From the NCBI GenBank assembly GCA_004010275.1, contig RBWT01000003.1, positions 1-64,000 on the forward strand: a stretch of DNA of 64,000 bases, in the 5' to 3' direction. The position numbers were made by a program, and so were the translations under genes. The notes under the pieces were generated by a model that saw nothing but the letters and a program-made list of their open reading frames with translations, did no database searches and was not told where the DNA came from. Origin of the DNA: Streptomyces huasconensis (GTDB taxonomy: Bacteria; Actinomycetota; Actinomycetes; Streptomycetales; Streptomycetaceae). Shown in pieces: positions 1 to 9,184 of the stretch (within the stretch, counting starts at the first letter, position 1; the number at the start of each line of letters is the position of its first letter).

Positions 1-120
1 GGTTGGGGGTGGGGTGTCTGGGGCTGGGGTGCCTGCGGCTGCGGTTGCGGCGTCTGTGCTGCGGCTGCTGATGTGCGGGCTCCGGCCGGGCCGCGTGCCT
101 GCCGGTGTGCCGGGCGGGGG

Positions 121-1764
121 TCAGAGCTGCGGGGCCGGTGGGGTCTGAGGGGCTGGTGGAGTGCGCGGCCGTGCGGAATCTGCGGCGCCGGTGGGAGCCG
201 CAGGCCCAGTGGAGTCCGCAGGCCGTGCGGGATCGGCGGGGCCGGTCAGCGCCGTGCGCCCGGTGAGATCCGCGGGGTCAGTCAGAGCCGCGGGCCCGGT
301 GAGGTCTGCGTGCCCGGTGGTGTCCGTGGGCCGTGGGGAATCGGCAGGGCCGGTCAGAGCCGCAGGTCCGGTGGCGTCCGCGGGCTGTGGGGAATCGGCG
401 GGGCCAGTCAAAGCCGCGGGCCCTATGAGGCCTGCGTGCCCGGTGGAGCCCGCAGGCCGTGCGGCATCGGCGGGGCCGGTCAGCGCCGCGGGCCCGGGCA
501 GATCCGCCGGGCCGGGCAGCGCCGCCGGGCGGGGCATGGCTGTCGGCAGGGATGTGGATGGGGACGGGGTCGGGTCCGAGGGGCGGGAGAGCAGTTCTTG
601 CGGGATGAGCAGGAGGACGCCCGTGCCGCCGCGCGCCGAGGGGCGGAACGACACCGTCAGGTTGTACTTGCGGGCCAGCCTGCCGACCACCGCGAGGCCG
701 AGCCGGGTGCCGGTCAGGCCGCCGAGGCCGGTCGTCTCGCCGGACACGGCCCGCTCGGCGCGGAGCAGCTGCACCGGGCCCATCACCAGGCCGCTGTCCT
801 CGACGGAGACGATGACGCCGGCCGCCACCTCCTCGATGTACACGTGCACTTCGGAGGTGGGCGGCGAGAAGTTCGCCGCGTTGTCGAGCAGTTCGGCCAG
901 GGCGTGCATGACGCCCTCGGCGGCGTGGCCCGCCACCGCGACCTCGCTGGCGGAGTGGACGCGCACGCGCTGGTAGCCCCCGATGCGGCCCATCGCACCG
1001 CGCAGGATCGATTCCATGACGATGGGCTTGGCCCACCGGCGGCCGGAGCGGGCGCCGGTGAGCACCGCCACCGAGTCGGCGATGCGGCCGGCCTGCGCGG
1101 TCCTGTGGTCCAGGTGGAGGAGGTCGGTGAGGACGTCCTCGTCCGCGTGCCGCCCCTCCATCTCCCGCAGGTCGGCGAGGGTGCCGGTGGCCAGGGCCTG
1201 CATCCGCCCGGCCGCGTTGGCGCACGCGGAGAGCGCGGCGGCCCGCTCGGACTCGGCGGTGCGCAGCCGCGCGGTCAGCTCGTTCCGTACGCGTGTGCTC
1301 GGCGGCGAGTTCCGTCCGGGCGCGGGTGTTCTCGGCGGTCAGTTCCGCCTTGACGCGGCTGTTCGCGGCGGCCAGTTCGGCCGCCACGCGCGCGTGCTCG
1401 GCGGACAGCTCGCCACCTCACGGGCGTGCGCGGCGGTGAGCCGGGCGTGCTCCTGCCCGAACTCGGCGCGCGGCTCGCCTGTTCCTGCTGGAGGAGGCCG
1501 CTCTCCTGCCGGGCGGCGGCCAGGTGGCGCCGCGCCAGGGAGAGCGACCGCAGGGCGTGGAGGCGACGGCCACCACGACGCTGAACGCGAGTGCCGCGGC
1601 GCCGGCGCCCAGGCCAGGGGGTGGCGCGCGGACGCGGGCGCGAGGGCGGCGGCCGTGCCGGCGAGCACCGCGGTGACGAGGGCACAGGCCAGCAGGACGA
1701 ACGCGGCGGGACGCAGCGGAGGGCGCTCCGTCCCGGGGCGCGCTATGGGGGTTGGCGCGGTCAT
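121..1764 (-). CDS. Sensor histidine kinase-like ATP-binding protein, frameshifted, with repeat tail
   Basis: The best start is the ATG at 1764 (MTAPTPIARPGTERPP), followed by a hydrophobic helix (FVLLACALVTAVLAG). A charged helical stretch (ELTAENTRARTELAAEHTR) follows, then a dimerisation/phosphoacceptor-like segment (LLHLDHRTAQAGRIADS). The GHKL ATPase region has an N box (ELLDNAANFSPP), a G1-like VEDSGLVMG and a G2-like GTRLGLAVVGRLARK. This is the Streptomyces membrane sensor-kinase type related to CvnA. The last ~120 residues are Pro/Ala/Thr/Asp-rich with a six-residue period (consensus TGPADx). The coding frame changes at least five times between about 1640 and 1230, although start and stop share a frame. 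I infer several sequencing indels; true decay is possible. The signal sensed is unknown and no response regulator is adjacent. Confidence 0.75.
160..530 (-). repeat. 18-bp minisatellite encoding hexapeptide repeats
   Basis: Inside the kinase tail the DNA repeats with an 18-bp period, often doubled or tripled to 36 or 54 bp. The encoded units include LTGPAD, SPQPAD, ATGPAA, STGHAG and LIGPAA, about 18-20 copies. The tail is probably extracellular or cytoplasmic and disordered. Copy number in such arrays often differs between strains. Confidence 0.75.
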
Positions 1765-1792
1765 CAATCGGGGTCCTCGATCGGAAGCGACA

Positions 1793-1836
1793 CACTCTGC
1801 TCGAACGTGCTCAGGCTGTCTCAAGCTCTGCTCAAG
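1793..1836 (-). promoter_or_regulatory. Four 11-bp direct repeats ahead of the histidine kinase
   Basis: On the plus strand the units CTCTGCTCAAG (1826-1836), GCTGTCTCAAG (1815-1825), AACGTGCTCAG (1804-1814) and a degenerate fourth copy ending CTCTGCTCG follow each other exactly every 11 bp. On the kinase strand this reads as repeated CTTGAGNNNNN. An 11-bp spacing is typical of OmpR/PhoP- or SARP-type operator arrays. The array sits 30-70 bp upstream of the kinase start, in the divergent promoter region shared with the FAD protein. Confidence 0.45.
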
Positions 1837-1952
1837 TTGTGGTCACTATAGGAGAGTTGTCGCCCAGGGTGGGAATGTTCCCTTCCGGATCGTGATATGT
1901 CGGGTGCGGCGAGGTGGCCCGGAGGGGTCGGCGCGGGGGCATTCTGAACCGT

Positions 1953-4881
1953 ATGAGCGATCTCGGCAGTGACCCCGGCAGTCGCCTCGGCCGTGCCCCC
2001 GACAGCGATCCCACGCGTGCCTCCGGCACCGATCCGGGCGGCCTCGGGCGGGAGTTGCGCGCGGCCGTGCGCGGGCCGGTGGACCTCTCCGTGACCGCGC
2101 GGGCCCTGCACACCATGGACGCCTCCAACTACCGCCGGGTGCCCGCCGCGGTGGTGGCCCCGCACGACGCCGACGACGTGGCGGCGGTGCTCGACGTCTG
2201 CCGGCGGCGGGGCGTGCCGGTGGTGGCGCGCGGCGCGGGCACCTCGATCGCCGGGCAGGCGACCGGCACCGGCGTCGTCCTCGACTTCACCCGGCGGATG
2301 AACCGCGTCGTCTCCCTCGACCCCGAGGCCCGGACCGCCGTCGTCCAGCCGGGGGTCGTCCTGGACGACCTGCGCGCGGCGGCGGCCCCGTACGGACTGA
2401 CGTTCGGCCCCGATCCGTCGACGCACAGCCGGTGCACGCTGGGCGGGATGATCGGCAACAACTCGTGCGGGTCGCACTCGGTGGCCTGGGGCACGACGGC
2501 CGACAACGTCCGCTCCCTGTCCGTCATCGGCGCACAGGGCGACACCCACCGCCTCGGGCAGGGCTGGGCCGGAGCCCCCGACGGCCTGCGCGCCCGCGTC
2601 GAGGGCCACCTGGCCCTGCTGCGCACCGGCTACCCCGACCTGCCGCGCCGCATCTCCGGTTACGCCCTCGACGCCCTCCTCCCCGAACGCGGGCCCGACC
2701 TCGCCCGCGCCTTCTGCGGCTCGGAGGGCACCCTCGGCCTCCTCACCGAAGCCGTCGTACGCCTCGTCGAGGCCCCCCGCGCGCGGGCGCTCGCCGTCCT
2801 CGGGTACGCCGAGGAGAGCGCCGCGGCCGAGGCCGCCGCCGGCCTCCTGCCGTACGGCCCGCTGACCGTCGAGGGCATGGCGGCCGACCTCGTCCGGGGC
2901 GCGGGCGCGCGGGAGAACGTCCTTCCCCGGGGCGGCGCCTGGCTGTTCGTGGAGACGGGCGGTGACAGCCCGCCGAGCACGCGCGCGTGCCGAGACTCGT
3001 GCGCGCCGCCGACGTCCTTACGCCGTGGTCGTCGACGACCCGGCGGGGCAGCGGGCGCTGTGGCGCGTGCGGGAGGACGCCAGCGGGACGGCCACCCGTA
3101 TCCCGGGCCCCGCGCAGGGCGGCCCCGGCGCAGGGCACGCGCGGAGGCCTGGCCCGGCTGGGAGGACTGCGCCGTGCCCCCGGCCCGCCTCGGCGCCTAC
3201 CTGCGCGACTTCCGCGCGCTGCTCGCCGGGCTCGGCCTGCGCGGCACCCCGTACGGGCACTTCGGGGACGGCTGCATCCACGTACGCATCGACTTCGACC
3301 TGATCACCCCCGAGGGCGTGGCCCGCTTCCGCCGCTTCTCGGAGGAGCTGGCGGACCTCGTCGTCGCGCACGGCGGCTCGCTCTCCGGTGAGCACGGCGA
3401 CGGACAGGCCCGCGCCGAATTGCTGCCGAAGATGTACGGGCCCGAACTCGTCGCCCTCTTCGCGCGCGTGAAGGACGTCTGGGACCCGGCGGGCCTGCTC
3501 AACCCCGGCATGCTGGTGCGGCCCGCGCCCCTCGACACCAACCTGCGGTTCGCGCCCTTGCCACGCGAGCCTGTCGACGTGGCCTTCGGCTACCCCAGTG
3601 ACGGCGCCGACGGCGGTGACTTCTCCGCGGCGGTCAGGCGGTGCGTGGGCGTCGCCAAGTGCCGTACGGCGGCGGCGCCCCCGGCAGGCGGCGTCATGTG
3701 TCCGTCCTTCCGGGCCACGGGCGAGGAGGAGCACTCCACGCGCGGCCGGGCGCGGCTGCTGCACGAGATGCTCGCGGGCGAGGTCGTGACGGACGGCTGG
3801 CGTTCGACGGAGGTCAGGGACGCGCTCGACCTCTGCCTGTCCTGCAAGGGATGCCGCTCGGACTGCCCGGTGGGCGTCGACATGGCCACGTACAAGGCGG
3901 AGTTCCTGCACCACCACTACGAAGGGCGCCGCAGGCCCGCCGCGCACTACGCGATGGGGTGGCTGCCGCGCTGGCTGCGGGCCGTCGCCGCGACGCGTAC
4001 GGCTCCCCTGGTCAACGCCCTCGCCCGGGTGGGCCCGTTGGCGGCGCTCGGCAAGCGGCTCGGCGGGATCGCGCCGGAGCGGGCACTCCCGGCCGTGGCG
4101 CCGCGCACGCTGCGGCAGTGGTGGCGCCGCAGGCCGAAGGGCGGGGCCGGGCCCGCGTCGGTCGTCCTGTGGCCCGACACCTTCACCGACCACCTCTCGC
4201 CCTCCGTGGGACGGGCGGCGGTACGGGTCCTGGAGGACGCCGGGCTGAGCGTCGCGCTGCCGCCGCGCGAGGCGTGTGCTGCGGGCTGACGTACATCTCG
4301 ACGGGGCAGCTCGACCGGGCCCGCGCGGTGCTGCGCGCCACCCTGGACCGCGTGGCCCCGCTCCTCGCGGCCGGGGCGCCGGTCGTCGTCCTGGAGCCGA
4401 GCTGCGCGGCGGCCCTGAAGACCGACCTCGTAGAACTGCTGGGCGACGACCCGCGCGCGCACCGCCTCGCCGCGTCCGTACGGACCTTCGCGCAGGCCCT
4501 CGAAGAACTCGCCCCGCAGTGGAGCCCGCCGTACGTCGGCCGCGAGGCGGTCGGCCAGACGCACTGCCACCAGCACGCGGTCCTCGGCGACGCGGCGGAA
4601 CGGCGGCTGCGCGCGAAGGCGGGCATCGAGGGCGAGCTGAGCGGCGGCTGCTGCGGGCTCGCCGGGAACTTCGGCTTCGAGAAGGGGCATTACGAGGTCT
4701 CCGTGGCCTGCGCGGAGGAACAGCTGCTGCCCGCGGTGCGCCGGGCGTCCGGTGACGCGGTGGTCGCGCCGACGGCTTCTCCTGCCGGACCCAGCTGGGG
4801 CAGCTGGCGGGGGTGCGGGGGTGGCACCTGGCGGAGATCCTCGCGGGGGCGCTGGAGCGGGAGGCCGGGGCGGGGCGGTGA
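1953..4881 (+). CDS. FAD-linked oxidase / Fe-S oxidoreductase fusion (D-lactate or glycolate dehydrogenase-like), frameshifted
   Basis: A GlcD-GlpC-type fusion expected to oxidise a 2-hydroxy acid and pass electrons through Fe-S clusters to the respiratory chain. The N-terminal PCMH FAD domain shows VARGAGTSIAGQATG and GGMIGNNSCGSHS. The FAD-oxidase C domain shows GHFGDGCIHVRIDF and SGEHGDGQARAELLPKMYG. The ferredoxin part has CLSCKGCRSDCPVGV and a second Cys set ending GGVMCPSF. Two CCG domains follow (CCGLTYISTG and CCGLAGNFGFE). The frame is lost at about 2965-3125, 4270 and 4765; the restored C-terminus reads EILAGALEREAGAGR before the stop at 4879-4881. The rebuilt length of about 975 residues is normal for this fusion. 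The start is the ATG at 1953. The substrate cannot be told from sequence. Confidence 0.85.
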
Positions 4882-5106
4882 GCCGGGGCGGGCCGCGCCG
4901 GCCGCTGCCACGCCGACGAGGAGAGTTCGTACGCGAGGGAGGTCGTACGGTCGACATATGGACACGGGTTGCGGTCAGGGGCAAAACCGCTCCACAATCC
5001 TGACGCAGTCCATTAGCTTGTACGAGGCGGTCCAGAAAACTGGACTATCTTCAGCGGGCAGTCGACAGTGGCAGCGACCCCGACCAGCGGCAGGAAAGGC
5101 ACAGGC
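4882..5106. other. Intergenic region before the EamA transporter
   Basis: No gene is supported here. The useful signal is a perfect 16-bp palindrome at 5030-5045 about 60 bp ahead of the transporter start, described separately. Confidence 0.5.
5030..5045. promoter_or_regulatory. Perfect palindrome, candidate operator of the exporter gene
   Basis: GTCCAG-AAAA-CTGGAC is a perfect inverted repeat 60-75 bp upstream of the GTG start of the EamA transporter. MarR- or GntR-type repressors often bind such sites in front of exporter genes. No cognate regulator gene is adjacent. Confidence 0.45.
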
Positions 5107-6128
5107 GTGAACGTCTCGCGCAGCGATCAGGCGGCCCCGGCGGGAGCGCCGTCGGAGCCACCGGGGTGGCCCCCGAGAGGGCCCGTGGGGCGGCTCCCGA
5201 GGTGGCCCCCGTCGTGGCCCAGCAGCCGGAAGTCGCGGGTGCCGAGGCCGCCGCCGCGCCCCGGGGCGGCCTCCGCGCCCGGCTGGGACCGGTCGGGCTC
5301 GTCCTCGCGGGCAGCGTCTCCGTGCAGTTCGGCGGCGCGGTCGCGGTGAGCGTCATGCCGCGCGCCGGGGCGCTCGGCATCGTTGACGCTGCGGCTCGCG
5401 TTCGCCGCGCTCGTGCTGCTCGCCGTGTGCCGCCCGAAGCTGCGCGGGCACGCGCGGTCCGACTGGGGCACGGTGGTCGCCTTCGGCGTGACCATGGCCG
5501 GGATGAACGGCCTCTTCTACCAGTCCGTCGCCCGCATCCCCATGGGCCCCGCCGTCACCCTCGAAGTCCTCGGGCCGCTCGTGCTCTCCGTCTTCGCCTC
5601 GCGCCGCGCGGTGAACCTGGTCTGGGCCGGGCTGGCGCTCTGCGGGGTCTTCCTGCTCGGCGGCGGGGGCGGCTTCAGCGGCCTCGATCCGGTCGGCGTC
5701 GCCTACGCGCTCGGCGCGGGCGCGATGTGGGCCGCGTACATCGTCTTCAGCGCGCGCACCGGACGGCGCTTCCCGCAGGCCGACGGGCTGGCCCTCGCGA
5801 TGGTCGTCGCGGCGGTGCTGTTCCTGCCGCTCGGGATCATCGAGTCCGGGGCGAAGCTCGTCGAGCCGGGCACGCTGGCGCTGGGCGCGGTGGTCGCCGT
5901 GCTGTCGTCCGTGCTGCCGTACACCCTGGAACTCCTCGCGCTGCGGCGCCTGCCCTCGCACACCTTCGCGGTCCTGATGAGCCTGGAACCGGCCATCGCC
6001 GCCGTCGCCGGGTTCCTCGTCCTCAGCCAGGCCCTGACGCTCGCCGAGGCGCTGGCGATCTCCCTGGTCATCGTGGCGAGCATGGGCGCGGTGCGGACGC
6101 GAAGGCCGCGCGGAAGGCGGAGAGCTGA
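5107..6128 (+). CDS. EamA (DMT superfamily, RhtA-like) exporter, frameshifted
   Basis: A ten-helix drug/metabolite-type inner-membrane transporter, probably exporting amino acids or related small molecules as RhtA does. The GTG at 5107 opens an Ala/Pro-rich N-terminus, then helices such as GPVGLVLAGSVSVQFGGAVAV, and in a second frame LRLAFAALVLLAVCRP, GAGAMWAAYIVFSARTGRRF and AMVVAAVLFLPLGI. The second EamA repeat includes VLPYTLELLALRRLPSHTFAVL and LEPAIAAVAGFLVLSQ. Frame changes are needed near 5160, 5380 and 6100. With the last one the protein ends ADAKAARKAES at 6128 instead of running into the next gene. The next gene begins two bases later, so the two are probably co-transcribed. Confidence 0.8.
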
Positions 6129-6129
6129 G

Positions 6130-6486
6130 ATGGCCGCCGGCGTGCCCGGGGAGGAACCCGGCGCCTTCAAGGAGAAGCGTGACGCCCTCGCGCTGATGGC
6201 GGCCGCGCACATGAGCAGGCCCTTCCCGCCCGGGGCCCGCGGCATGGACGTCGCGGGCCAGGACCTGGTGCTGCTCGACGCGGACGCCTACGCCTACTCG
6301 GCCCACGTCCTCAAGGGCCCCCTCTCCGACCGGCAGTACGCGGACTTCACGCGACTGGTGGCGGTGTTCGACGCGGTCCTCCCGGCACTCGACGACCCGT
6401 ACGCCGCCGGGTACTGCGCGCGGCTGCACGACATGGCCGTCCTGGCCCTGGAGGTCGAGGCGCTGCGGCGCAAGCGGGGCTCCTAG
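6130..6486 (+). CDS. Conserved hypothetical protein (118 aa)
   Basis: The ATG at 6130-6132 lies two bases after the transporter stop. As written, this frame is continuous with the transporter frame, which I attribute to an indel near 6100 rather than a real fusion. The 118-residue product is soluble and largely helical (KRDALALMAAAHMSRPFPPGARGMD, read as two halves around residues 17-41; then LVAVFDAVLPALDD; ending LEVEALRRKRGS). It has no signal peptide, membrane segment or metal motif. I recognise it only as a small conserved actinomycete protein of unknown function. Confidence 0.6.
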   Translation: MAAGVPGEEPGAFKEKRDALALMAAAHMSRPFPPGARGMDVAGQDLVLLDADAYAYSAHVLKGPLSDRQYADFTRLVAVFDAVLPALDDPYAAGYCARLHDMAVLALEVEALRRKRGS

Positions 6487-6515
6487 GAGTCCCGTACGGG
6501 AAGGGCGCGCGGCCA

Positions 6516-6544
6516 GAAACAATGCAAGCACGCTTGCTTGTTTC
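6516..6544. promoter_or_regulatory. Large imperfect palindrome, candidate TetR operator of the liu/atu-type operon
   Basis: The left arm GAAACAA-T-GCAAGC and right arm GCTTGC-TTGTTTC are separated by AC; the arms are perfect apart from one extra T. The core CAAGCACGCTTG is itself a palindrome. It lies 93-121 bp upstream of the first gene of the carboxylase/dehydrogenase operon, which ends in a TetR gene at 14641, so autoregulation of the operon by that TetR is the natural inference. Confidence 0.6.
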
Positions 6545-6636
6545 GGTGGGCGCTGCCATGCTCCCAGGCACTTCCCCGCGCTCTCGGCGCCGTCCGGGCA
6601 GGGGAGGCCACACTCGTGCCCCGAGGGGAGCGTTCC

Positions 6637-7444
6637 GTGTCCGATGCCCTGCCCGTGCTCGACGACTTGCGCGGCGAGAGCGAGGAACTCGACCGGCTCG
6701 TCGCGGAGCTGACCGACGACCGCTGGGCCCTCGCGACGCCCGCGCCGCGCTGGACGATCGCCCACCAGATCGCGCACCTCGCCTGGACCGACCGGGCCGC
6801 GCTGCTCGCTGCCACCGATCCGGGGGCCTTCGCCGCCGAGGCGGAGAAGGCCGCGGCGAACCCCGGCACGTTCGTGGACGAGGGCGCCGAGGAAGGGGCC
6901 GCGCTGCCGCCCGCCGCGCTGCTCGCCCGCTGGCGGGCCGGGCGGGACGCGCTGTGGCGGGCCCTCGCCGACGCCCCCGCGGGAACCCGGCTGCCCTGGT
7001 ACGGGCCGCCCATGGCCGTGCCGTCCATGGCGAGCGCGCGGCTCATGGAGACCTGGGCGCACGGCCAGGACGTGGCGGACGCCCTCGGCGTGACGCGGAC
7101 GACGACGGAGCGGCTGCGGCACGTCCGCGCGGATCGGGGTGCGGGCGCGGGACTTCGCCTTCGCCGTGCGCGGGGCCGCCGCGCCGGCCGAGGAGTTCCG
7201 CGTCGAGCTGACCTCGCCGGTGACGGGCGAGGTGTGGGCGTACGGGCCTGTGGGCGCCGCCCAGCGCGTGACCGGGCCCGCGTACGACTTCTGCCTGCTC
7301 GTGACGCGCCGCGCGCACCGCGCCGACCTGGCGGTGCGCGCGGAGGGCGCCGACGCCGACCGCTGGCTGGACATCGCCCAGGCCTTCGCGGGCCCACCCG
7401 GCGAGGGCCGCGCGCCGCGCCGCGAGCAGGGCGGTGGAAAGTGA
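6637..7444 (+). CDS. TIGR03084-like DinB/MDMPI-fold metal-binding protein, frameshifted
   Basis: First gene of the operon. The GTG at 6637 has GAGGGGAG upstream. The N-terminal mycothiol-dependent maleylpyruvate isomerase (DinB-like) fold shows the expected metal ligands: a His in [14 protein letters not shown] and the E-x3-H pair in [14 protein letters not shown]. After a frameshift near 7130 the C-terminal domain reads [19 protein letters not shown], then [13 protein letters not shown], then the end [17 protein letters not shown]. The family is repeatedly found beside AtuA-like genes, but its reaction is not established to my knowledge. Its stop overlaps the GTG of the next gene, indicating translational coupling. 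Confidence 0.75.
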
Positions 7445-9150
7445 CCCGGCCGCCTCTGCGGATCGGCAACGCCTCCGGGTTCTACGGCGACCGGTTCGAC
7501 GCCCTGCGGGAGATGCTGACCGGCGGCCCCCTCGACGTCCTGACCGGTGACTACCTCGCCGAGCTGACCATGCTGATCCTCGGCCGCGACCGCCTGAAGG
7601 ACCCCTCCCGCGGGTACGCCAAGACGTTCCTGCGGCAGCTGGAGGAGTGCCTCGCGCTCGCCCATGACCGCGGTGTGAAGATCGTCGCCAACGCGGGCGG
7701 GCTCAACCCGGCGGGGCTCGCCGACGCCGTGCGGGAGCTGGCCGCCCGGCTCGGCGTGCCGGTACGCGTCGCGCACGTGGAGGGCGACGACCTCGGCGGG
7801 CCCGAAGGCCGTTTCCCGGGCGCCCTCACCGCCCACGCCTACCTCGGCGGCGCCGGCATCGCGGCCTGCCTGGCAGCCGGTGCCGATGTGGTCGTCACCG
7901 GGCGGGTGAGCGACGCCGCGCTGGTCAGCGGGCCCGCCGCCGCGCACTTCGGGTGGGCGCCGGACGCGTACGACCGGCTCGCGGGCGCGGTCGTCGCCGG
8001 GCACGTCCTGGAGTGCGGGACGCAGGCCACCGGCGGGAACTACGCCTTCTTCGCCGAGCACGGCCCGGAGGCCGTGCGCCGCCCCGGCTTCCCCCTCGCC
8101 GAGGTCCACGAGGACGGCTCGGCGGTCATCACCAAGCATGACGGCACCGGTGGCTTCGTCGACGTCGGCACCGTCACCGCGCAGCTCCTGTACGAGACGC
8201 AGGGCGCCCGGTACGCGGGCCCGGACGTCACCGCCCGCCTCGACACGGTCACCCTCACCCAGCAGGGCCCGGACCGCGTACGGATCGACGGCGTGCGCGG
8301 CGAGGCACCGCCCCCGACGCTGAAGGCGGGCCTGACCCGGCTCGGCGGCCACCGCAACGAAGTCGTCTTCGTCCTCACCGGCCTGGACGTCGAGGCCAAG
8401 GCCGCCCTCGTCCGCGCCCAGCTGGAGGACGCCTTCGACCGCGCCACGTCCCGCCCCGCCGAGGTCCGCTGGGAGCTGGCCCGCACCGACCACGCCGACG
8501 CGGCCACCGAGGAGACCGCGTCCGCCCTGCTGCGGCTCGTCGTGCGCGACCCCGACGCGGACACGGTGGGCCGCGCGATCGGCGGGGCCGCCGTCGAACT
8601 CGCCCTCGGCAGCTACCCCGGCTTCCACGTGACGGCGCCGCCCGGCAAGGGCGCGCCCTACGGCGTCTTCGAGGCGGCGTACGTCGAGCGGTCCGCCGTG
8701 GCGCACGTGGCGGTCCTGCCGGACGGGGAGCGGCGCCCGGTGCCGTCCGGCGCCACCGACACCCTCGTACTGCACGACGTGCCGCCGCCGCCCCCGCCCG
8801 AGCCCTCCCGCCGGGCCCCACCCGCCGCGCGCCCCTCGGCCTCGTCGCCGGGGCCCGCAGCGGCGACAAGGGCGGTGACGCCAACCGTCGGCGAGTGGGT
8901 GCGCACCGACGACGCGTGGCGGTGGCTCGCCCACGAACTGACCGTGGACCGCTTCCGGGAACTGCTCCCGGAGACCGCCGACTTGACCGTCGTACGCCAT
9001 GACCTGCCCAACCTGCGCGCCCTGAACTTCGTCGTCGAGGGGCTGCTCGGCGAGGGCGTGGCCGCGCGCGCCCGCTTCGACCCGCAGGCCAAGGGCCTCG
9101 CCGAGTGGCTGCGCGCCCGCCACGTGGACATCCCGGAGGAGCTGCTGTGA
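7441..9150 (+). CDS. AtuA-like (DUF1446) acyclic terpene utilisation family protein
   Basis: Starts at the GTG in a GTGA overlap with the previous gene. The first ~450 residues are a typical AtuA/DUF1446 domain: [79 protein letters not shown] and [15 protein letters not shown]. The C-terminal domain ([26 protein letters not shown], residues in two blocks) follows a Pro/Ala-rich stretch at about 8820-8890. In the +1 frame that stretch reads [17 protein letters not shown], the conserved motif of this domain, so two compensating indels are hidden there. The family is needed for acyclic terpenoid catabolism in Pseudomonas, but its biochemical role is unclear. Confidence 0.8.
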   Translation: MTRPPLRIGNASGFYGDRFDALREMLTGGPLDVLTGDYLAELTMLILGRDRLKDPSRGYAKTFLRQLEECLALAHDRGVKIVANAGGLNPAGLADAVRELAARLGVPVRVAHVEGDDLGGPEGRFPGALTAHAYLGGAGIAACLAAGADVVVTGRVSDAALVSGPAAAHFGWAPDAYDRLAGAVVAGHVLECGTQATGGNYAFFAEHGPEAVRRPGFPLAEVHEDGSAVITKHDGTGGFVDVGTVTAQLLYETQGARYAGPDVTARLDTVTLTQQGPDRVRIDGVRGEAPPPTLKAGLTRLGGHRNEVVFVLTGLDVEAKAALVRAQLEDAFDRATSRPAEVRWELARTDHADAATEETASALLRLVVRDPDADTVGRAIGGAAVELALGSYPGFHVTAPPGKGAPYGVFEAAYVERSAVAHVAVLPDGERRPVPSGATDTLVLHDVPPPPPPEPSRRAPPAARPSASSPGPAAATRAVTPTVGEWVRTDDAWRWLAHELTVDRFRELLPETADLTVVRHDLPNLRALNFVVEGLLGEGVAARARFDPQAKGLAEWLRARHVDIPEELL

Positions 9151-9184
9151 ACCCGCAGGACCGCCCGTCGCCGGAGGGGGCGCT

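Noticed and set aside
5383-6486. EamA transporter fused to a C-terminal soluble domain
   Set aside because: The fusion exists only in the written frame. An indel near 6100 restores a normal transporter end at 6128 and a separate start at 6130.
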